This document shows positions 9,184 through 18,296 of a DNA stretch of 64,000 bases, piece after piece (position 1 is the stretch's first letter; every line of letters starts with the position of its first letter). Location of the stretch: positions 62,001 to 126,000 of the forward strand of contig MEQL01000047.1 in assembly GCA_001770205.1 (NCBI GenBank). The letters run 5' to 3'. This DNA comes from Bdellovibrionales bacterium RIFOXYD12_FULL_39_22 (GTDB lineage: Bacteria > Bdellovibrionota > Bacteriovoracia > Bacteriovoracales > Bacteriovoracaceae). A model generated the notes under the pieces. That model did no database searches. It saw only the letters and a program-made list of their open reading frames with translations, and was not told the origin of the DNA. The translations under genes were made by a program, and so were the position numbers.

Positions 9184-9579
9184 ATGGAATCAGGTATCCT
9201 TCAAAACGTTCTACTTTTTATTGCCATTTTCGTTGCCGTGCAAATGCTGAAAACATTTCTTTTGCCTAAATTGTTTGGCATTAAAAACATCTCAACAGCT
9301 GAACTAAAAAACAAAATGGCAAGCAAAGAAAATCTAGTAATCCTGGATGTAAGGACGGCAGATGAGTACCGAAGTGGACATATTCCAGGCGCAGTCCTAG
9401 TGCCATTAGGCGATCTTTCCACTCAAGTACCAAAAATTAAGAAAGATTATGCGGACAAAAATATCTGCGTTATTTGCCACAGTGGAGCTCGCTCGCTCTC
9501 TGCCTCTATCATGTTAAAAAAATCGGGACTTAAAAATATAATGAATGTAAGAGGCGGAATGGCCAGCTGGCCAGGCTAA
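9184..9579 (+). CDS. membrane-anchored rhodanese-domain protein (131 aa)
   Basis: One N-terminal transmembrane helix (residues 5-24) is followed by a single rhodanese domain: VILDVRTADEYRSGHIPGA and the active-site loop CHSGAR with the catalytic Cys at residue 98. Such proteins move sulfane sulfur or act in sulfur/redox handling; the substrate is unknown. The ATG at 9184 is preferred over the one at 9169 because GGGG lies 9 nt upstream. It is transcribed divergently from pta. Its stop overlaps the stop of the convergent gene at 9576 by four bases. Confidence 0.85.
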   Translation: MESGILQNVLLFIAIFVAVQMLKTFLLPKLFGIKNISTAELKNKMASKENLVILDVRTADEYRSGHIPGAVLVPLGDLSTQVPKIKKDYADKNICVICHSGARSLSASIMLKKSGLKNIMNVRGGMASWPG

Positions 9580-10148
9580 TCCAAATCAATCATCGCTGAT
9601 AATTTGCAAGCAATTTCGCTCTTGCGCTTCTGACAGAAAAATTCTTTGAATAAAATATTTTCCGGTGTAATTATTTCATCTAAATCATCACGCAATCGCA
9701 TCTCGGTGTCTAACAGCATAACTTCTTTTAATTTTGACCTATATAGATCCAGGGTGGCATTGTTAGCATCACGCATAATCATGCTTTTCTGCTTGGGATT
9801 TCTAGTGAACGCAAACTCTCTAACAATAATTGAAGTTACATTATCTATTAACTGCGGAACCAGAAATACAATGTTTTTCCCCTTAAATGTTAACTTACTC
9901 AGGGCCGAACTTTTATTCGAAAAATAGTTACGTTTAGTTTTATTACTGTTTCTTATTATCAGAGATCTGCTCTCCTTGTATTGCTGATGAATACCCCAAG
10001 TTGTGCCAGCTTTTTTATAGTTGGCCAAAATAGTAATCTCGGCCTCCCTACCAAAACCGAAAAGAGGGAAGAGACTAAACAGGAAAAATATGAACATAAT
10101 AATCTTTTTCACAGTAGTGCTAATAGCACAAACCATTCCAATGGCCAT
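9576..10148 (-). CDS. unknown exported protein (190 aa)
   Basis: I do not recognise this protein. A basic stretch and a strong hydrophobic helix (FIFFLFSLFPLFGFG, about residues 19-33) form a signal peptide or anchor. The mature part is basic, with SRSLIIRNSNKTKRNYF and a C-terminal helical region. No good ribosome site precedes the ATG at 10148. Internal starts (ATG at 10136, GTG at 10112, ATG at 10097) remain possible and would give a tidier signal peptide. It overlaps the rhodanese gene by 4 bases tail to tail. Confidence 0.55.
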   Translation of the reverse strand: MAIGMVCAISTTVKKIIMFIFFLFSLFPLFGFGREAEITILANYKKAGTTWGIHQQYKESRSLIIRNSNKTKRNYFSNKSSALSKLTFKGKNIVFLVPQLIDNVTSIIVREFAFTRNPKQKSMIMRDANNATLDLYRSKLKEVMLLDTEMRLRDDLDEIITPENILFKEFFCQKRKSEIACKLSAMIDLD

Positions 10149-10220
10149 CTGGTAAACATCTGTAATCTACCTGACCATTTTGAATCTTAAAGTCTATAAA
10201 ATAGACGGCCGTCAAGAAAG

Positions 10221-10248
10221 TTGACAGTTATCTCTCTGGGTATAAAAT
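10221..10248 (+). promoter_or_regulatory. sigma70-type promoter giving a near-leaderless transcript
   Basis: TTGACA (10221-10226), a 16-base spacer and TAAAAT (10243-10248) match 6/6 and 5/6. Initiation about 7 bases downstream (near 10255) would start the mRNA only about 4 nt before the ATG at 10259, and beyond the ATG at 10247, which overlaps the -10 box. Confidence 0.6.
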
Positions 10249-10258
10249 GGCCTTACTG

Positions 10259-10966
10259 ATGAAAAATATAATTTTCGAAGATAAATTCATAATCGTTTTG
10301 GATAAGCCATATAATCTCGTCACGATGGGCCAACGAGGGGAAGATTCTCTTTATAGCAGAACACTACTTTATTTGAATAAAAAAAAAGAACATCGACTGT
10401 TTGCCGTTCATCGTCTCGATAAGACAACTAGTGGTGTCGTCTTGTTTGCCAAGGATAAAAGCGCCTACGAAAAACTACTCCTGGCATTTAAGAAGCATTA
10501 TATCAAAAAAGAGTACGTCGCTATTACTGATAGTAAAATCGATGAGCTTTTTACTGGCAATTGGAAAAAAGAGGGCCTTCCGTTTCTAAAATTTATTAAA
10601 GAAGATGGAAAAGAATGGCTCAACATAACCTATCCTATCCATGGTATAAAAACAAAATCTCACGTTGATGTTGAAAATGGAGTGGCAAGTGATACTTCTG
10701 TACGCATTGATCGCACAAATGACAAATATACCCAGTTAATTATTCGCTTAAAAACTGGCCGCTTTCACCAAATTCGCACTCACTTATCCTTTCTCGGCCA
10801 TCCGCTTGTAGGAGATACACTATATGGTGGGCCACCAACCTCTTTTGATCGCCTTTTTTTGCACGCACGAGAGATAACTTTCACTCACCCCATCTCAAAA
10901 AAGAAATTACATTTTGCAAGCAAACTTCCGGCAATATTTAGCAAACAAATGGAATCTAATCACTAG
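10259..10966 (+). CDS. RluA-family pseudouridine synthase without S4 domain (235 aa)
   Basis: The catalytic motif HRLDKTTSGVVLF (Asp at residue 54), LVTMGQRGEDSLY near the N-terminus, and FHQIRTHLSFLGHPLVGDTLYGG near the end identify an RluA-type enzyme that isomerises specific uridines in rRNA or tRNA. The target cannot be told from sequence. There is no N-terminal S4 RNA-binding domain, as in RluA and TruC. The ATG at 10259 fits the promoter position better than the one at 10247; neither has a Shine-Dalgarno sequence. Confidence 0.85.
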   Translation: MKNIIFEDKFIIVLDKPYNLVTMGQRGEDSLYSRTLLYLNKKKEHRLFAVHRLDKTTSGVVLFAKDKSAYEKLLLAFKKHYIKKEYVAITDSKIDELFTGNWKKEGLPFLKFIKEDGKEWLNITYPIHGIKTKSHVDVENGVASDTSVRIDRTNDKYTQLIIRLKTGRFHQIRTHLSFLGHPLVGDTLYGGPPTSFDRLFLHAREITFTHPISKKKLHFASKLPAIFSKQMESNH

Positions 10967-11017
10967 ATCGTTGACACATAATCTCGATAAAGGAACAATA
11001 TAGTCTGGAGCACAGAT

Positions 11018-11377
11018 ATGGCACTTTACATTCTCGTAGTTGAAGACGAAAGCGATGTTCGCACTTTGATTGTTGAACAACTAAGAAAAGATGGAATAAA
11101 AAATAAAATTCTTGAGGCCGCAGATCCAATGGAGGCCCTGGATATTTATAACAAAAATAAAGAAAAGCTAGCGGCCATAATCTGCGATCACTACATGCCA
11201 GTGCAACATGGAATGCAGTTATGCAATATTGTAAAAGCAGAGCGGCCCGGAATTAAAATCATTCTTTTCACTGGAGACAGAAACATAACCGCCAAGGGAA
11301 ATGAAGATAAGGTAAACGTCGTTATCTATAAACCAGATGGAATCTTTTTCTTGGCAAAACATATTAGAAAAATATAA
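11018..11377 (+). CDS. stand-alone response regulator receiver domain (119 aa)
   Basis: This is a CheY-like receiver with no output domain. VVEDE supplies the acidic pair (Glu9, Asp10), the phospho-acceptor is Asp57 in IICDHYMP, the switch Thr is in LFTGD and the conserved Lys is Lys105 in YKPDG. GGAG lies 8 nt before the ATG. No partner histidine kinase is adjacent. It may act by protein-protein contact, for example in motility or a phosphorelay. Confidence 0.88.
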   Translation: MALYILVVEDESDVRTLIVEQLRKDGIKNKILEAADPMEALDIYNKNKEKLAAIICDHYMPVQHGMQLCNIVKAERPGIKIILFTGDRNITAKGNEDKVNVVIYKPDGIFFLAKHIRKI

Positions 11378-11378
11378 T

Positions 11379-11407
11379 TTCGGCCCTTACTGCTAGTAAA
11401 GGCCGAA
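11379..11407. terminator. bidirectional hairpin between convergent genes
   Basis: TTCGGCCCTTAC and GTAAAGGCCGAA form a 12-bp stem with one mismatch around the loop TGCTA. On the minus strand the stem is followed by ATTATATTTTTC, a fair U-rich tract; on the plus strand there is none. It sits exactly between the convergent receiver and DUF2934 genes. Confidence 0.55.
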
Positions 11408-11426
11408 GATGAAGAAGTGCTAATGA

Positions 11427-11744
11427 CTAATTAGTCTTGAATTGATTATCTATCTCTTTTTCTGCTCGCAACCAATCCCCTTCCTGTGAACCATTTGTAA
11501 AACCTCTTTGCTCTGCAAATAGATAGGCCAAATTGGCAATCATGTTGTAACGCTCTTCTGTTGTTATTGTCTTTTTTGTTTTGGCCGTGGCCGTAGTTCT
11601 GTTGGTGGCCACCGGAACGCTCTTGGCCGAAACCGTTGTGGCGTTAGTCTTTGTGTCAATTTTGTTGCTAGTTTTTGTTGTTGTGGTGGTAGTTGGTCGA
11701 GTTGTCGCCTTACCTTTTGTTGTTGTCGTTGTTGTTTTAGTCAT
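11427..11744 (-). CDS. DUF2934 protein with Thr/Lys-rich disordered N-terminus (105 aa)
   Basis: Residues 1-62 are almost all Thr, Lys, Ala, Val and Asn with repeated KTTTTTT and TTTTTTK runs, clearly disordered and basic. Residues 63-105 (ERYNMIANLAYLFAEQRG, then QEGDWLRAEKEID) match the short DUF2934 helical module, whose function is unknown. GGAGG lies 6 nt before the ATG. A basic tail on a small helical module resembles histone-like or nucleic-acid-binding architectures, but that is an inference. No partner genes are obvious. Confidence 0.7.
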   Translation of the reverse strand: MTKTTTTTTKGKATTRPTTTTTTKTSNKIDTKTNATTVSAKSVPVATNRTTATAKTKKTITTEERYNMIANLAYLFAEQRGFTNGSQEGDWLRAEKEIDNQFKTN

Positions 11745-11895
11745 TTTATTCCTCCGGTTATTATAGATCTTTATCCATCCTCATTGAAATCAATCACACT
11801 CTCGAGTAGAAAATTATCTGGTAACCAATTGCTTGTATTACATAAATAGCATTTACGAGACTAGAATGCAATTAAAAGATTGGCAGAGACAAAAA

Positions 11896-12669
11896 TCAAA
11901 AATTTCCAATAGCAAAAATCAAGTATGGATAATCAACAAAAGGATTTCGGTTTCCCTGGAATGATTCAATCATCTCATTGCGCTTTTCTTCTTTTTCGGA
12001 AACAGGATCAGCAAAATTCCACTTCCGAAAAACTGCCTCCTGCTCTGAATCTATGGCCTTTTTATATTGGACAGAAAAATAAAACATTGATCGGGCCAAA
12101 TCCCCTTTATGTCGATCTGGCGGCTCAAAACAGAGCGTTCCTAGGGCGCTCAAACCTAGTTTGCTGCCCTCTTGTTCAAATTTAACAATACTAACTTCAC
12201 AGAAAGGATGATTGCTCCGCCTTGAATTCATTGATTGATCAACCGGATAGAGGTGATGAAGATCTGACTTGGCATCTCCCGTGGCCCCCAGACTTTGTGG
12301 CCAACTATGCTCACAATTCATAACATTCCCGTCGGGTATACCGTTGGTTTCTATACATAGGTCGGTATAGACACTACACACTGTACCATCGATATTGTCT
12401 AAATTTGCAAACATCTCCAGTCGAGCGCCCGAGTAATCAGCGGTTATGTCAACAGAGATAAGTGCCTTAAGTTTTGTTAAAAGTTCTGCATCACAGAGAT
12501 TTGCCAGCGAACCATACTCCGCTGGCAAGACGCCTCCCTGCACAACATTAACCCACCGCTGCTTGCATGATGCTAATGATTCGCTGTTGGCATTTGCCGA
12601 GCAAATAATAAAAAGCACCCACAACTGCCGACAAAAAAACACTCTCCACACGCCGCCAAATCTATGCAT
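11896..12669 (-). CDS. endA: secreted endonuclease I (257 aa)
   Basis: This is a periplasmic or secreted non-specific DNase of the EndA family. The motifs are intact: NCEHSWPQS, SDLHHLYPVDQSMNSRR, NHPF, RHKGDLARSMFYFSVQY and RNPFVDYP. Cys residues throughout the mature part suggest disulfides, as in EndA. An N-terminal hydrophobic segment ending in SANAN is a signal peptide. GAGG lies about 8 nt before the ATG. It is 37 bp downstream of the C25 protease gene on the same strand, so both may be one secreted-hydrolase operon. Confidence 0.92.
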   Translation of the reverse strand: MHRFGGVWRVFFCRQLWVLFIICSANANSESLASCKQRWVNVVQGGVLPAEYGSLANLCDAELLTKLKALISVDITADYSGARLEMFANLDNIDGTVCSVYTDLCIETNGIPDGNVMNCEHSWPQSLGATGDAKSDLHHLYPVDQSMNSRRSNHPFCEVSIVKFEQEGSKLGLSALGTLCFEPPDRHKGDLARSMFYFSVQYKKAIDSEQEAVFRKWNFADPVSEKEEKRNEMIESFQGNRNPFVDYPYLIFAIGNF

Positions 12670-12706
12670 TTAGCATCCTCTTATTTTTTTATCTCTATTA
12701 TCTTTA

Positions 12707-15700
12707 TTATCTCTTATTCGAGTACCCCAGTAGCTTCAACGTTACGTCATGTAATTTCCCAGTGTCCCCAGAGCCACTATCAAAAATTTCTACTTTCCAC
12801 TCCCCCTGGCCGACAGTGTTAAGCAGTGCTCCCAGTTTTCCTGTAGCATCATAAAAACCTTCGAGATCATCATTTCCGCCACCTTCTTTTTCCACGATGG
12901 TTATTTTGGTGCCATTGGGTGAAATCACATCTATGGTTAAATCTCCAATGTAGGAATGGGATAGCTTGATGTAGACCGAAATATCTTTGATCAATCCCAT
13001 ATTCTCAACAACGATTGGATGCGATACCCTCTTTTTATCTAGAATTGGTATTTGCAAATTGCGATCTTCACGAACAAAGCGCACCATTCTTCCAACTGGA
13101 AATCCTCCATTTCCAACCAACTCTTCTTGCGCAACCATTCCCGCATGAGATCCCTTTACAGAAAAGTTGGCAGCAGCTCCCGTACTACAACTAGCATCCA
13201 CTTTCACCGCAAGAGGATTCGTAATGCGCACACTTTGCCCTGGCATCAACTTGTTAATCGCGAAATTGCCAATGGCACTGGATAAGCAACTTCCTTTAAC
13301 AATTTCAAAACTTCCATTTGTTATTGCAACAGAACCACTATTTATTACCGTCAAAAATAACTTCCCACTATCACCCGCGCCCAAACTTCCATCCACTTGA
13401 TTTTCTGGATTACCAAAGTCGATTTTATCCACCACCAACTCTGCGCGAGAAACTTTGAATTTGCGCTTAAACGTCCCTCTATACTTCTCGGCCGTTACCC
13501 ATTCAAAGGTGACGTCAATCTCTGTACCATTAGCACTGTTTGCAACCGCAAAACCAAATCCATCGCCCTGATGCGAATAACTTTCATTCGTTGCCAAAGC
13601 AGGAATTTTTGCCTGCCCACTTAACGCGGTTGCCGGGCCATCAATTTTTATAATGGATAAAGTTGAATTTGAAGAAACAACAGGTGATACATTTTTAATT
13701 GTAAAATTTAATTTTGTTTGCTCATGTGGATATACATCCAATTGTTCACGATTTCCGACAACCATTTTTGTTACCATCAAAAAGGGCTCATTACTGGCAA
13801 TCAGATCTATTTCCTTTGTCAAAAGTTTCATATCCTGGCCATAGACTGATACTAACAATTTATCGCCAACTGTCGCATCCACGGGAACCGGCACTGCTAC
13901 TTTTCCGGAATCATCTGTGTATCCATGCCAGTAGATCCCTTTTCCAACCAACTCTAATCCGACACGAAGATTGGCCATCGCCTTGCCATTTCTTACCGCC
14001 ACCGCCAAATTAAAATCAGCAGAACCATAAGTAACCTTATCTGGGCCGGACAAGCTTACGGCCGCAACTGGTGCCGTTCTTAAATTAATAGAGGGATCGC
14101 CAAAAATAACGTAAGTTTCCCAATAATACTTACTTCTATTAGCTCCACCGTAAAATGCCCACACCGCGGACAAAGCCTGATTGGTAATGGACGAAAAATC
14201 CATTTTTCCATCACGATAAATGGAATCAAACATATTCTTCTCTAAAATATCATCCTCATCCCAATAAGAACTATCCATTGACCCCCAATACATAATTGCT
14301 CCATTGGGGTGCTTAATCCAAGTTTCGCCAAAAGATTCACCAACGGTGAATTGCCCTGTAACGCAGGCATTTCCAATAACGAATGGCCGTGCATCGGGAT
14401 GATTAAAACTTTTTACATTTGCCTGAGTAACATCTGGCCCGGCCCAGCCGCTAGTGCTTCCATGTCCGGAATAATCAATGATGGCCCGCCCTCTTCTCAT
14501 CGCATCCACCACCGTAGCATCCGATACTCTATGAGTTATCGCATAAAGCTGATCTCCGCCTGGCATATTGGCCTGTGGGAAAATTCCGGTATAGCCTCGA
14601 GCCTTGGTATAATTATTAATAACATAGTTGTGGGATCCTTCCGCTACTTGGTATCTATCGTCTGTCGCAACAAATGATAATTGCCGTAGCCAATCTTCAT
14701 TGGAAAAATTTCCTTGTTGATAGCGCAACAATTTCTCTATAACCAAATTAAGTTCAGCATCATTCTTAACAGTTAAACGACCGACTCCAATATCTGGCCC
14801 ATTAATATCATTTTCATAATTATCAGTATCAATTGCCCGATAGTAGTGATCTGTTACTCCCGAAATATGTTTGGCCTCTTTGGATGGAACATCTTCTGCA
14901 TCTCCCACGATAAGCGCATATTTTAATACTTCTCCACTACGCTTCAAAATCCCTTGCAATCTGGCCCTGATGTCATTGGGGGTTGAAGCATCTCTGCCAA
15001 TAACGATTGGCTCAACTTTATAACCAAGACGTCTCTTGAAAGTCATGTACTCTTGAAGCTTCTGATTGTCCTTATATTTGGAGCCAACGATAAACGCAAA
15101 AACCTCTTCTTTATATTCTCGTGCCCATAGTTCTTCATTTTCCGCACTATACACTTGCACCGAAAAATTCTGCCGAAGAATATACTCATTGGTTGAAGGA
15201 CGATATTTAAAAGGATAGATGGTGATAATTTTTTGAGTCTGTCCCATCACAGAACCAGCATCCTCTATAGTAAAATCCTCTTCTGGTAAGTAGCTGTCGC
15301 TAATGTATGCCTTCGCGTTCATCACAAAATTTATCTTACTACCTCTTATTTTAGGCAATGACTCCTGTGAAGGATAGAGTCTGCTACCAAGTACTTCTTC
15401 TTGTAAAAATGATTTGTCTTCATCAAAATTTACAGAAATATCCTCGTCACTATCGGCAGCTACAGTTATTCGCACAACTGGAATTTCTGGCCGGCCTTTC
15501 TCGTAAATGATTCCCGCATAACCATCTACTCCCTTTAGTGTGGCCTGAGAAAATTTCTGGGCCCCAACTTCTTTTGATATAACTTCTACTCCCTCTATAT
15601 GAAAAAAGTAACTCTTCTCACTTCCGTTTTGAGAAAGAGAGACTTCCGCCCAAAGTGAAAAACTAATTAATAATAATGATAGAAACAATAAACGCAGATA

Positions 15701-15715
15701 GTTTTTTGAGATCAT
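12707..15715 (-). CDS. secreted C25 (gingipain-type) cysteine protease with C-terminal P domain (1002 aa)
   Basis: A signal peptide (to about residue 22) and a propeptide-like N-terminal region precede a C25 peptidase domain. The catalytic dyad is visible: His418 in DYSGHGSTSGW and Cys451 in VIGNACVTGQF; ALIVGDAEDVPS is also typical. Ig-like/beta domains follow, and the last 115 residues form a proprotein-convertase P domain (KDISVYIKLSHSYIGDLTIDVISP in two parts, GEWKVEIFDSGSGDTGKL). There is no Por-secretion C-terminal signal that I recognise. The start at 15715 is set by GGAGG 6 nt upstream; the ATG at 15721 abuts that site. It probably degrades host or prey protein. Confidence 0.92.
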   Translation of the reverse strand: MISKNYLRLLFLSLLLISFSLWAEVSLSQNGSEKSYFFHIEGVEVISKEVGAQKFSQATLKGVDGYAGIIYEKGRPEIPVVRITVAADSDEDISVNFDEDKSFLQEEVLGSRLYPSQESLPKIRGSKINFVMNAKAYISDSYLPEEDFTIEDAGSVMGQTQKIITIYPFKYRPSTNEYILRQNFSVQVYSAENEELWAREYKEEVFAFIVGSKYKDNQKLQEYMTFKRRLGYKVEPIVIGRDASTPNDIRARLQGILKRSGEVLKYALIVGDAEDVPSKEAKHISGVTDHYYRAIDTDNYENDINGPDIGVGRLTVKNDAELNLVIEKLLRYQQGNFSNEDWLRQLSFVATDDRYQVAEGSHNYVINNYTKARGYTGIFPQANMPGGDQLYAITHRVSDATVVDAMRRGRAIIDYSGHGSTSGWAGPDVTQANVKSFNHPDARPFVIGNACVTGQFTVGESFGETWIKHPNGAIMYWGSMDSSYWDEDDILEKNMFDSIYRDGKMDFSSITNQALSAVWAFYGGANRSKYYWETYVIFGDPSINLRTAPVAAVSLSGPDKVTYGSADFNLAVAVRNGKAMANLRVGLELVGKGIYWHGYTDDSGKVAVPVPVDATVGDKLLVSVYGQDMKLLTKEIDLIASNEPFLMVTKMVVGNREQLDVYPHEQTKLNFTIKNVSPVVSSNSTLSIIKIDGPATALSGQAKIPALATNESYSHQGDGFGFAVANSANGTEIDVTFEWVTAEKYRGTFKRKFKVSRAELVVDKIDFGNPENQVDGSLGAGDSGKLFLTVINSGSVAITNGSFEIVKGSCLSSAIGNFAINKLMPGQSVRITNPLAVKVDASCSTGAAANFSVKGSHAGMVAQEELVGNGGFPVGRMVRFVREDRNLQIPILDKKRVSHPIVVENMGLIKDISVYIKLSHSYIGDLTIDVISPNGTKITIVEKEGGGNDDLEGFYDATGKLGALLNTVGQGEWKVEIFDSGSGDTGKLHDVTLKLLGYSNKR

Positions 15716-15863
15716 AATCATCCTCCATGATGGTATTTCCTCTTAGATACTAGAAAAGTATAACCAAATGTTTATACATTTCGTAGGAATATGTTTAAGG
15801 TAAAGAGCAAAGCAAGTAAATGTTAGAAGTATAAAGCCACTTCTCTGACTTTTTTTATTGGAT

Positions 15864-16580
15864 ATGAGTGAGAAAAATTTCAAGGGATCTTTAGGAAACT
15901 ACCACCTAATCACCACTGATAGTGGCGATATAACTTTATGGTCAGAATATTTTAATGAGAACTTCCACTCTCTAGACGGGGCATTTAACGAAACAAGGCA
16001 CAACTACATTGATGGCTGCCAACTAATAAATAAATTAAATGCTGACCTCACAATCTTAGATATTGGTTTTGGCCTTGGCATTGGCCTTTTAGCAACGCTA
16101 GACTTTATCAATCAACAAATCGTAACAAAAAAGTTTAAGCACAAGCTCAACTATTTTTCCGTAGAATTAGATGAGGAGTTGGTTAAATGGACACTGACAA
16201 ATAGCTTGCAGGAAAAAATTAATCCTTTTAAAAAGACAACTAGCGATGGACTAACAGTCTACACTGCCAATATACCAAATTTCGCGGCCACCATTTTAAT
16301 AGGTGAGGCCACACAAACTCTTATGCAAGCAAAAAAATCAAATCTCATTCCCTCAGCTAATGCCATCTTTCAAGATGCCTTTTCTCCCACAAAAAACCCA
16401 TCACTTTGGTCAGTTGAGTGGTTTACCCTGCTACATCAACTATCGGCCGCTGATGTGCTTTTGGCCACCTATAGTTCTGCCAGCGTCGTTTTAAAAAATT
16501 TGCAAAGCGCCGGATGGAATGTTTCTAAGATAGCCGGTTTTGGCCGAAAAAAACATATTATCCAAGCGAAACTATCATAG
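15864..16580 (+). CDS. MnmD-like tRNA methyltransferase (MnmC2-type domain, 238 aa)
   Basis: The SAM-binding motif LDIGFGLGIGLLATL and the segments YHLITTDSGDITLWSEYFNE, FNETRHNYIDG and IFQDAFSPTKNPSLWSVEWF match the methyltransferase half of MnmC, which converts nm5U34 to mnm5U34 in tRNA. Here it stands alone without the FAD oxidase half, as in MnmD-type enzymes. The ATG at 15864 is taken rather than the TTG at 15858; no strong ribosome site is present. Confidence 0.85.
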   Translation: MSEKNFKGSLGNYHLITTDSGDITLWSEYFNENFHSLDGAFNETRHNYIDGCQLINKLNADLTILDIGFGLGIGLLATLDFINQQIVTKKFKHKLNYFSVELDEELVKWTLTNSLQEKINPFKKTTSDGLTVYTANIPNFAATILIGEATQTLMQAKKSNLIPSANAIFQDAFSPTKNPSLWSVEWFTLLHQLSAADVLLATYSSASVVLKNLQSAGWNVSKIAGFGRKKHIIQAKLS

Positions 16581-16619
16581 TTGTCAGGATAAAAATGCCG
16601 TCTACAGATATTTTTCACA

Positions 16620-17462
16620 ATGGACTATAGTCACTTCTATATGAACATACTTACGAAGCATAAAAAAAATGGCCTAGAGGGCCTAAAAAAATTCGTCCAA
16701 TTTTTAGAAATCGCCCCAGAGCAAAAGGCCCGAGATATTTTATCCATGGCGTTACTGGAAGATCCTGTTTACATGAAGTGGGTCATGGCCAATATGATCT
16801 CTTTTGACTTTATTAAAACTCTAGATGGCAAAGAGTTAGAAAAAATATATCTTCAACTTGCCAATCCTATTCCTACCTTTGTTTATGCTCTTTATAAATC
16901 CGAGATGGAGGCCTCCATTTTAGAAAAATTTAACGACTCCATTAGAGGACGATATAAGGAAGAGCTTTCTCTTACTAAAGAAGTACAACGCGGAAAACAG
17001 ATTGGATGCAGAAATACCATCATCGAAAAAATCCGGGCCTTGCAAAAAAACAGAGATATAACTCCCTTTGAATGGAAAATCCCCGAAGAAAAAATACTGT
17101 TGGGCCCTACCGGCATAATCTCGAAAGATAACCAGTTTTCCCTGTTTTTTGAAAATGGCCAACCGGCCCTGAGAGGAGGCCTAGAAAAAAAATTACGCGC
17201 AGGCCTTTGGAAGCACTACTATCCCAACGGCAAATTAATGGCCGAGGGCATCTATGTTGATGGTGAAAAAATGGGTGAGTGGAAATTTTATTACGCTGAT
17301 GAAAGGATAAAAGCGCAAGGAGAATTTGTCGAAAACTTAAAACATGGAACCTGGTATGAGTTTGAAAAAGATGGAAAAAAAGTAGCTGTAAAATACAATC
17401 GTGGACGCAAAGATGGTGAGGCCTCACCTTCTTTATCCGATGATAATGCGACCGATGAATAA
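16620..17462 (+). CDS. MORN-type repeat protein, YwqK-like C-terminus (280 aa)
   Basis: The N-terminal 170 residues are helical and unrecognised. From about residue 180 there are three MORN-type strands pairs: GLWKHYYPNGKLMAEGIY, GEWKFYYADERIKAQGEF and GTWYEFEKDGKK. Proteins with this repeat (YwqK-like) are common in diderm bacteria, with no firm function. There is no signal peptide and no Shine-Dalgarno sequence before the ATG. It lies 39 bp behind the MnmD-like gene and converges on the S1/P1 nuclease gene. Confidence 0.7.
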   Translation: MDYSHFYMNILTKHKKNGLEGLKKFVQFLEIAPEQKARDILSMALLEDPVYMKWVMANMISFDFIKTLDGKELEKIYLQLANPIPTFVYALYKSEMEASILEKFNDSIRGRYKEELSLTKEVQRGKQIGCRNTIIEKIRALQKNRDITPFEWKIPEEKILLGPTGIISKDNQFSLFFENGQPALRGGLEKKLRAGLWKHYYPNGKLMAEGIYVDGEKMGEWKFYYADERIKAQGEFVENLKHGTWYEFEKDGKKVAVKYNRGRKDGEASPSLSDDNATDE

Positions 17463-17468
17463 CTTAGT

Positions 17469-18275
17469 TCAATAATTAAAACGATCCTTCAACTCTTTTT
17501 CCGAAAAAATATCATCTAGTAGCGCGGCCAAACGAATTCCGGCCAATAGAAGTTGTCGATCAACAATTGGCCGAGAAAATCTCAAATATTTTCCAATATC
17601 TCCGGCATCAATTGAGCTCTTTTGGCCATACATTGAACTCAGCAGTGCCCGAGACTCTTCGTGCCACTGTAAAACAGTTGATTTTTTCCACTGCCCATAC
17701 TCTTTATCATCTAAATTCATAAGAAAATTTGCATACTCACTGGCAGACAATTTCTGCCGATCAATCACTTCGTTGTCCCAGAAAGCATGAAAATTCGTTT
17801 CCACACCACCTAGCTTGAATTTTATAGCGTTACCTCCACTATCAGCTCCATACCCATTATGTAAAGGTTGATGCAAATCTCCTACAAAATGAACAAGAAA
17901 TGTTAAAGCTTGGCGCTTTTTCTCGGGCGTGGCCTTTTTATCTTTTAAAATTAAAGACTGCGCTTTTATGGCCTGCAAAAGATCTCCCTTATCACTTATT
18001 GGGCCCTCCTGATATTTTTTCCCTTCCATCACATTCACATAGTGCCAGGGGGCAGTAGATGAGTAGGTCTCACTTATTTTCATCTCATCAGGAAAGTTGG
18101 CAATTTGCGCTAATGACTCTTTGCCAATAATGTTTCTGATATTTTGAATCGACACCAAGCTTAATTGCCTAGTTGCTATTTCGCCTATTACCCGATGGCC
18201 GATAAGTCCCCAGGCCCATAAATTTTGGGTAAGGCCCGCGGCAACAATAACCACCAACCAAAAAGTTGATCTCAT
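17469..18275 (-). CDS. secreted S1/P1-type nuclease (268 aa)
   Basis: A signal peptide ends at LWA, leaving Trp as the mature N-terminus, the usual first zinc ligand of the S1/P1 family. GHRVIGEIA, FPDEMK, APWHYVNV, LVHFVGDLHQPLHNGYGADSGGN and FHAFWDNEVID supply the His/Asp zinc ligands of the trinuclear site. It would cut single-stranded nucleic acid and remove 3' phosphates outside the cytoplasm. GGAG lies 9 nt before the ATG. Together with endonuclease I nearby it suggests extracellular nucleic-acid digestion. Confidence 0.92.
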   Translation of the reverse strand: MRSTFWLVVIVAAGLTQNLWAWGLIGHRVIGEIATRQLSLVSIQNIRNIIGKESLAQIANFPDEMKISETYSSTAPWHYVNVMEGKKYQEGPISDKGDLLQAIKAQSLILKDKKATPEKKRQALTFLVHFVGDLHQPLHNGYGADSGGNAIKFKLGGVETNFHAFWDNEVIDRQKLSASEYANFLMNLDDKEYGQWKKSTVLQWHEESRALLSSMYGQKSSIDAGDIGKYLRFSRPIVDRQLLLAGIRLAALLDDIFSEKELKDRFNY

Positions 18276-18296
18276 AATTTTACGCTCCAGAAAGAA

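Noticed and set aside
11760-11765. TATAAT on the minus strand before the DUF2934 gene
   Set aside because: Initiation would fall inside the GGAGG ribosome site, leaving no usable leader, and the -35 is poor.
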